A model generated the notes under the pieces. That model searched no databases and was not told the origin of the DNA. It worked only from the letters and a program-made list of their open reading frames with translations. Positions 58,135-64,000 of a stretch of DNA of 64,000 nucleotides are shown piece after piece. Source of the DNA: Pholiota molesta (Eukaryota; Basidiomycota; Agaricomycetes; Agaricales; Strophariaceae); NCBI GenBank assembly GCA_014925825.1, contig JACGCK010000060.1:124001-188000 (forward strand). Direction: 5' to 3'. Each line of letters begins with the position of its first letter. The stretch's first letter is position 1. The position numbers and the translations under genes were made by a program.

Positions 58135-58536
58135 ATGTTTCGTGACTTTCGTCCCCTCATACGCAACGCAACTACCTTGCGATCTCTCTCATCGCGCAAC
58201 TTCCATACTACACCACTGCTCAGGATGGTGCGCATTATGTTGCTAGGACTCGTGTGTATGGTTCTGATTCGAACCTCTCGCGCGCAGCCAGGACCATTCG
58301 TACCCGAAGATTGGCAGATCATCGAGACCAGCCCAGGTGGCGTCGATAAGGACTTCGTCAACCCGAAGACGGGAGAACAGACGTGGTACACGCCGGAAGG
58401 TGCGACCGCCGAAGAGATCCTCCGTGTGCCCGGTGCCACGAAGTATTTCAGCTCGGCATCGGATGTCGAGGCGTACATCAAGAAGATGGCTAAACAGAAG
58501 GCAGATAATGGTGGAAAGGACATCAAAGACTCTTAG
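58135..58536 (+). CDS. Small mitochondrial-type protein with WW-like motif, copy 2
   Basis: Exons 58135..58227 and 58288..58536 give 113 residues. Exon 1 is a basic import-like leader (MFRDFRPLIRNATTLRSLSS, then RNFHTTPLLRM). The second exon carries FVPEDWQIIETSPGGVDKDF, NPKTGEQTWYTPEGATAEEI and a Lys-rich C-terminal helix (EAYIKKMAKQKADNGGKDIK). The intron is readable in frame, so an unspliced product is possible but would insert a hydrophobic stretch into the leader. The intron lies at the same place as in the copy at 44224-44617. It is convergent with the broken secreted-protein gene at 58879-59783. Confidence 0.78.
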   Translation: MFRDFRPLIRNATTLRSLSSRNFHTTPLLRMVRIMLLGLVCMVLIRTSRAQPGPFVPEDWQIIETSPGGVDKDFVNPKTGEQTWYTPEGATAEEILRVPGATKYFSSASDVEAYIKKMAKQKADNGGKDIKDS

Positions 58537-58878
58537 AGGAGTGAGTTCTCAAGCGGATTCGAGCATTGGGAGCAGGCATCACTAAAGGTATGAGAACAAT
58601 ACGAGGTCACATATTCTTCGCTTTTACTAATGCTTAATACCAACGCCACGCAGCGCAATTATACTCATCGTACTGTGGCAATGGAATATCCTTTTTTCAA
58701 ATATGTACTGAAATTTCACGCTCAACCTAAACTCCGTACTCGAAACGCTAGCTGAACTGCAGCGCCAGGCCGCCAGCTAAGAGGATTACAAACGACTAAT
58801 ATCATTTCATAGCCAAATTGACTACCTGTAAAGGAAAACTTGTTATGAGGGTCACAAGAATGAGAATGCACGATTCCT

Positions 58879-59783
58879 TCAAGGCGTCCTCTGAGGCGTG
58901 GGTGACCTACCACGAGCAGGCGAATTGGACCTCGGGCGAGCGGGAGAGGGCGATCGCCCGCTCGGCGTAGATCCACTACGAACTGGTGATCTACCGCGGG
59001 TAATTAACCTGCCACTAGAGGGTGCCCCGTTGCGCGACGGTGACCTACTACGAGATGGACATTCTCCACGGGAGGTCGATCTACCACGAGACGGGGAACC
59101 CGCTCGAGCGGGAGATCTGCCGCAGGATGCAGACCTGCTAGGAGAAGGAGATTTCTGCCCTCTGATATTCAAATCAGCATCGACCGATATGGCGGATAAG
59201 TTTTGGAAAACCCACTTAACAACCTTGCTCGTTCCGTGGTAAACATCATGCTCCGTGATTTTTGTGATGCGCCTGCTCTTCATGAGGATCGGCTTTTCCA
59301 TGTTCGTATACACGCTCTGTGGGCGTATATAAGTCCCGAGGTACGCATGCGTCTCGCCACTCGCACGCTGCGCGAACGTCTTCGACGCGATATCCCACAC
59401 CTTCTCTTCTTACTGTGTCTGTTCTGCTGCGGGATTTGGATATTGTGTTTATCAAGGTGGTCTTCGAAAGTCGACTTGCCCTGCGATGCGTCGGGCGTCG
59501 TGCTCCAGAGAGACCCATGTTGTTTGGGTGGTCGGCCGGCGAGATGGCTACGTCTTTTTTGGGCTTGAACTTGGCCTTGATTTTGACCACTTTTCACGGC
59601 TGTTACGGCTTGGGCGAATATGGGCCTTGCATGAAACTCCAGCGGCCCAGTATAATCCTTGCTAAGAAATAAGAAACGTAGGTATCTAGCGCTTTGTATT
59701 ATGGCTGTGAACCTGGGTACGAGCAACCCTGCAATCGAAATCATTGAACATGTCAAGGCTGAGCGCTGAGCGCTGATAGGCAC
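58879..59783 (-). pseudogene. Broken secreted ADP-ribosyl cyclase-like gene with Arg/Ser-rich tail
   Basis: Paralogue of the secreted genes at 43.4 and 60.3-60.9 kb. A signal peptide is not readable. The first conserved block has lost its Trp (SPADHP where the others have FWAG or FWSG). The TFEDHLDKHNIQIPQQN block and the MWDIASKTFAQRASGETHAY block lie in different frames, so at least two frameshifts are present. The last part is intact: YLGTYIRPQSVYTNMEKP and ITEHDVYHGTSKVVK. Where the paralogues stop (AAGTAA), this copy has AAGTGG and runs on for about 110 residues of Arg/Ser/Pro repeats (SPSRSASCGRSPARAGSPSR and similar) to 58879. A splice of the repeat region is possible. Confidence 0.65.
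58890..59160. repeat. Degenerate minisatellite encoding Arg/Ser/Pro repeats
   Basis: Tandem units of roughly 18 to 36 bp built on variants of GATCTACCGCGAG and CTACYACGAGA, open on both strands. On the minus strand it gives RSPSR-type repeats, on the plus strand GDLPR-type repeats. Confidence 0.6.
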
Positions 59784-60323
59784 TGATCAATCATGTCTGC
59801 GAGTCAAAGATGCGCATTTGCACGTTTGAAGTCGGGGCACGAAGCTTACATTAGTGTCTAGATATATGGCCCTTGTCGTCTATGTAGATAAGAATAGCTT
59901 GAGGGGGTTGTGAGTCAATGTGAGAGGATTTCAAAAGGATTCATCCATGCGTATTGCTTCCCATCGGAGTCAGATGATCTTCGGGTACAATGTGTGCACT
60001 TGCGCGCTAATCATGCCGAGTGATCCGGTGGGCGCTCTGTGTCCTTGTCAAAGAGATCAATATCGAAACAGGTACGACAATAGCCATCAAGCCAACATCA
60101 AGCGAACATGTCATATAATTTTCTAGTGCGACAACATGCAGTAAATCACTCATGAAGACAGAATCCTGAGAGTGGGACTATGCGAGAATGCGTGAGGGGT
60201 ACAGATACTTTAGAACCTTTCACAGAAAGAGTGCGAACTACGAAATGTGATTTAGTGACGCCCGGAGTGCCCGCCTCTATATAGTTAACGTCAACATCGA
60301 TAGCAGGTACGAGTTTCCGAGAC

Positions 60324-60881
60324 TTACTTGACAACGTGGCTCGTTCCATGGTGGACATTATGTTCAGTGAGTTTCGTGATACGATCGTTGGCCATGAGTA
60401 TCGGCTTCTCTTCATTCGTATACACACTCTGCGGGCGAATGTGGGTTCCAAGGTAAGCGTGAGTCGTACCATGCGCACGTTCCGCATACGTCTTCGAGGC
60501 GTGATCCCATAGATGCTTGCTGTTGGGATTCTCGTGGGCGGGAGGGATAGTGATTTTGTGCTTGTGCAGAGTGTCTTCAAGAGTCGACTTTCCGTGTTTC
60601 TGGGCGATTCTGTGTGCGTCGTGCTCAAGGGAGAGCTGCTCTCCATGGGGGCCAGGACGTCTCCCAGCCCAGAAGACCGCTTCGTGTTTCTTGGGTTGAA
60701 ATGCGTGGTCGATTTTCTTCGCCGTGTTCAAAGCATGAACAACCTGGCCAAGGCTACCAATAGCCTTGGGTGGATGAACACGAGCGACGAGCTCGTTATC
60801 TTGGTCGACGAGAATAGGAGCTGCGATCGAATGACCGACGAGAAGGGCGACGGAAAAGAAGAGAATTCCAGAGAAATGCAT
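60324..60881 (-). CDS. Secreted protein with ADP-ribosyl cyclase/CD38-like motif layout, intact paralogue
   Basis: 185 residues. The signal peptide is MHFSGILFFSVALLVGHSIA. The mature part has the same ordered blocks as the copy at 43382: VFWAGRRPG, AHRIAQKHGKSTLEDTLHKH, HLWDHASKTYAERAHG, TTHAYLG, SVYTNEEKP and ITKLTEHNVHHG. The W, E, W, E order fits the ADP-ribosyl cyclase active-site layout, and the TLEDTL block is a particularly close match to that family. Substrate would be NAD if the assignment holds; secretion suggests action outside the cell or on competitors or a host, which is inference. A TATA box lies at 61149-61154. Confidence 0.55.
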   Translation of the reverse strand: MHFSGILFFSVALLVGHSIAAPILVDQDNELVARVHPPKAIGSLGQVVHALNTAKKIDHAFQPKKHEAVFWAGRRPGPHGEQLSLEHDAHRIAQKHGKSTLEDTLHKHKITIPPAHENPNSKHLWDHASKTYAERAHGTTHAYLGTHIRPQSVYTNEEKPILMANDRITKLTEHNVHHGTSHVVK

Positions 60882-62064
60882 GGCGAGAAGATAATATGCT
60901 CTGAGGTTGCATATCGATCCGATGAGTAGGTGAATAAGCTGTGAACGTTGGCACTTACTTGGAAAGTTGGAAATAAAAGTCTTCGGCGGGAGAATTCAAT
61001 TGGATAAGTTACTTAGGCCGACCTTCGAAGCTAGGATTAGCGCGTCGACTCCATTGGTTCATGCTAAAACTGTGAGGCTTACCAGCAGCTACAGGTGTGA
61101 GGGATCGTATCAAACGATGCTGGAGAATTGTAGGTATTCAGGCAGCATTTTATAGCGATTTACTGGTGCCTCAGTTGGGGTAACATCAGGGTAACATACA
61201 TAGTGGGACAAAGAACAATTCTAGACAGTTCCAGACAGTACGTGCGAGTTATCGCCCGACATTGATATGAATCGAGAAAGCGTTAACGTCTCAACACTTA
61301 CGTTGGCTGCCGGCTTTCTGAAATCACCTCTACGGTGGTGTGAGGTAATTCATTTTTCAAAGCGTAGCGACGTCAAGTAAACCACCCTTCGCTCGTCACT
61401 ACTGGTACCTATAGGCTATGAAATTAGGACTTTGCCATCCTACAGAGCTTGCAATAAAACTCGAAAGTAATTTGAAAGGTTGGTACTGAGGTTATACTCC
61501 AATTTGGACGCTATAATTGGGTGTGAAAGAGGAAGGAACCCTGGAAACAAACGTACATATGTAAGTAACATCCTGTCAATCCTATCAAGAATTCAAACCT
61601 TATCTGACTGGATCATGATGTAAAGGTTTTAAATTTACAGCGCTCGCGTTCCAGCGCTCAGATACAATAACTTGAAGTGGCAAGTGTCTAGAACTACCAT
61701 CGCCTTGGCAGAATTGATTCCATATGACAGCGTGTTACGCACTGCGTTTCTTACAAACCTTGCCAAAATCAAGAACAGTCACCCTGTCTGGGCATTCTCA
61801 TTATTACTCACCAGCCCCAAAAATGTTGATTCAGTATTGTTTGTTTCGGAAAATACGACATGAATTTTCCGAAATAACAAGTTGTATTGACTAATTATAA
61901 GTATGCATCAGATGAAAAAGGCCAAGTATTTTTGGGCGCGATACAAATAGTGATACGGTGGGCGGCAAATGCCATTTGGAGCCACTCGTTGTCCTTGAGG
62001 CGCTCCTTCTAAAGCCCTTTCCAGTCAAATCAGAAAAAAATATGACGCTCAGAATAAAATTGTC
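60882..62064. other. Promoter of the secreted gene, then gene-free sequence
   Basis: 60882-61154 is homologous in part to 43116-43381 (same TATA context, GCAGCT-C-CAGGTG donor block). From 61160 to 62064 I see nothing. Confidence 0.45.
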
Positions 62065-63225
62065 CTATTTTAACAGGCATAATGTGACTATTTGCATTCC
62101 ATGGTTTGCCAGCTGACTTTTTTCGAATTCGTAATGGTGTCCGTAGTCGTCAAATTGTTTCTTTTCGATGGTGGGTTTTCCAGATGTTACGTTCTTCTTG
62201 TTAATATGGAAAACAATTGGTTGGGCCGTGGCGACTTTGCGGACGTCTCCAGATGTCGTTACACTCCCGGCACTCTCGAGACACTTGAGAGCGACCGCGA
62301 AGCAGGTCTTCCGGATCCGAATGCAGGTTTTGCTCCCTCCAAAGTTTGAGACCCCAAATGTCAGCTGAAAACCGGAACGATCCCTCGTCCAACCATCTTG
62401 GCACCACGGTTTCAGACATTTGGCTAGTTGATTGTATGTGGTAGGGATCTCCTCCACAAATTCATAGTATCCGACCGGAGCAATGGTAACAGCGGCGTAG
62501 TAGTTGCCGAGAGAGTTATACCGCGCGGTGGGTCTACGTATTGAGATCGCTGGCATTGAGCAAGATTATTATCATGCACAGTCCAAGATGAGTGAGAGTG
62601 AGAGGCTCAATAGGCTGCATCCTACCAACTTGCGTGTTCGATGATTGGTAAAGGTAGTCATGTGGACGGAAGAACCGAAGAAATACGTGTCGAAGCAAGG
62701 TCGCCTGCCCAATTGAAAACGTCGAAGACAAACTTATTGGCGCTCAAGATTTCCTTTAAGAGTCGGAAGAATGATTGTTCTACGCCCGCTCCATATGCAA
62801 TTGCTATACTGACGTCGAATATGCCCATGGGGGAATAGACGATGTCCTCCTCGCAAGTAACTTCGCGTTTGGACACCAACTGCATCCTGCGCCAAATTGG
62901 AACGTTGCGGATATAGCGAAGTTCGTACTGACTAATCGTCTATTCGTCGTAGCGAGTTCGATTTGCCGATGGATCGTGTAGTCGTTCTTGTCATTATCTG
63001 CAGATTCAATAAGTTGCCTTCCAGTAGGCGTCATAGAACTTGATGCGCCCATGCGCTAGCAGTTCCTGCAACGTCCATCCGCGAGTAAACCAGTGGTCCA
63101 TAAGCATGTCGTGGACAGCGGTAATTCCTGCGAGGTAAGTTAGACACAAATTGCAGAATCGCGATACCACTTGTACATCGAGCGGATGGATTCATTCGAG
63201 TTCAGAGCTGATTTCGACGTGGCAG
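62065..63225 (-). pseudogene. HET-domain gene, copy 5, decayed fragment
   Basis: On the minus strand the remains begin with NESIRSMYKWY (about 63200), then GWTLQELLAHGRIKFYDAYW in pieces, MQLVSKREVTCEEDIVYSPM with GIFDVSIAIAYGAG (62885-62658), LTHLG (about 62590), and a last frame ending LANHGMQIVTLCLLK at 62065. At least three frame changes and stops separate these. The N-terminal module and first half of the HET core are missing. It is the most diverged HET copy in the window. Confidence 0.75.
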
Positions 63226-64000
63226 CCCTAGACATTCAAAACTTTAGCTTCGAAATTTGTTTTCAGTCGGAGCACCGAAGGTTCACAGTAAATGTTATGA
63301 CGGATCACTGAAGACGAAAAACCCGTGTAGGTTAGACATCAATGCATTACACATGTCTTATCATACAGGAAATACGAAGACATAGAGTGCACGGCAGGCG
63401 AAGACAAGATCGATTCCTGAACATCCCATTCAGATAAACCGGAGAAACAAAGATACAGTTGGAAAACGTACTTCATTCCTCACTAAAGCCGACCCCTCTT
63501 CCCACGTCGCCATTCTCACAAGGCGCCATCAGACAGGATCTACGAGTTCCGGAGGTCATAAAATCCACGTTGGCCGGCGGCTACAGGCTCGATGCACGCC
63601 TCATCAATTCTGAGGTTGTCATATATCCTCTCGGGCAGTTTGTTTCGTTTCACGAGAGATCAAAGGCATTCGGTGAGAGCCCTGATCCAGAATGTGGGCT
63701 TAATTCGTTGAATTCGTACATACATGTCGCAGGCCCATCAGCCAAATTCGTCCTTAGTAGGAACTACTTTGCCTGCGATAACGGGATGACCACTAGACGA
63801 AGAATAGAGGAATGAGCAAGAGAAAGCAAGGCCGCAAGAAAAAAGACCGACATAATTACCAGTGCACCGCATCAACAAATCAAGGTGCTGAGGTGGTCGC
63901 CATTAGTTAAATGACAATAACTTCGAGTTAATGACAAAATGTGCAAGACGGTCAGACGAGTTGCAGCGCATTGTCATTCAAATATTCAAGTGCGACGTGG
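63226..64000. other. Unassigned stretch
   Basis: One plus-strand ORF (63459-63815, 118 residues) has no recognised motif. No other feature seen. Confidence 0.35.

Noticed and set aside
1..64000. tRNA, rRNA or bacterial-type operons
   Set aside because: Scanned by eye for tRNA-like arms and conserved rRNA blocks; none seen. The sequence is intron-rich eukaryotic DNA.

Overview
The window looks like accessory DNA from a mushroom-forming basidiomycete (Agaricomycetes). Genes are split by many short (about 50-75 bp) GT-AG introns. They include a multicopper laccase, HET-domain proteins, F-box proteins and a PWWP/TFIIS-N (LEDGF/HDGF-like) chromatin protein. I see no bacterial gene organisation, no tRNA or rRNA and no CRISPR array. 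All models were read by eye from splice signals, reading frame and comparison of copies within the window. No database search was run.

Left half (1-42.5 kb): a decaying segmental-duplication patch built from a recurring set of genes. These are HET-domain genes (partial at 1-2010; intact at 8048-10434 and 29717-32365; dead at 38077-42455; a dead fifth copy lies at 62-63 kb), a PWWP/TFIIS-N gene (intact at 11678-15127, fragments elsewhere), an F-box gene (24.3 and 34.0 kb plus relics) and an unrecognised gene (intact at 17448-18566, broken inverted copy at 4392-5508). The order PWWP then HET, same strand, recurs in both orientations and is sometimes preceded by an F-box relic. Two non-autonomous hAT-type elements, each with a perfect 8-bp target duplication, sit in an F-box gene and in a HET intron.

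The most striking locus is 19627-23227. The promoter and first exons of a HET gene, without the HET domain, are joined in frame to the 3' part of the PWWP gene, without the PWWP domain. Ten predicted exons sum to 520 codons with every junction in phase. The joined N-terminal segment is a conserved unnamed module found at the start of every HET gene here with a readable 5' end.

Right half (42.5-64 kb): more ordinary sequence. It has a family of secreted proteins with a motif layout like the ADP-ribosyl cyclase/CD38 fold (43.4, 59.3 and 60.6 kb). It also has two copies of a small mitochondrial-type protein that lies convergent to two of those secreted genes, a low-complexity regulatory-looking protein (48.2-49.4 kb), a laccase (50.8-53.2 kb), a hypothetical gene (56.6-58.0 kb) and long stretches where I see no gene.
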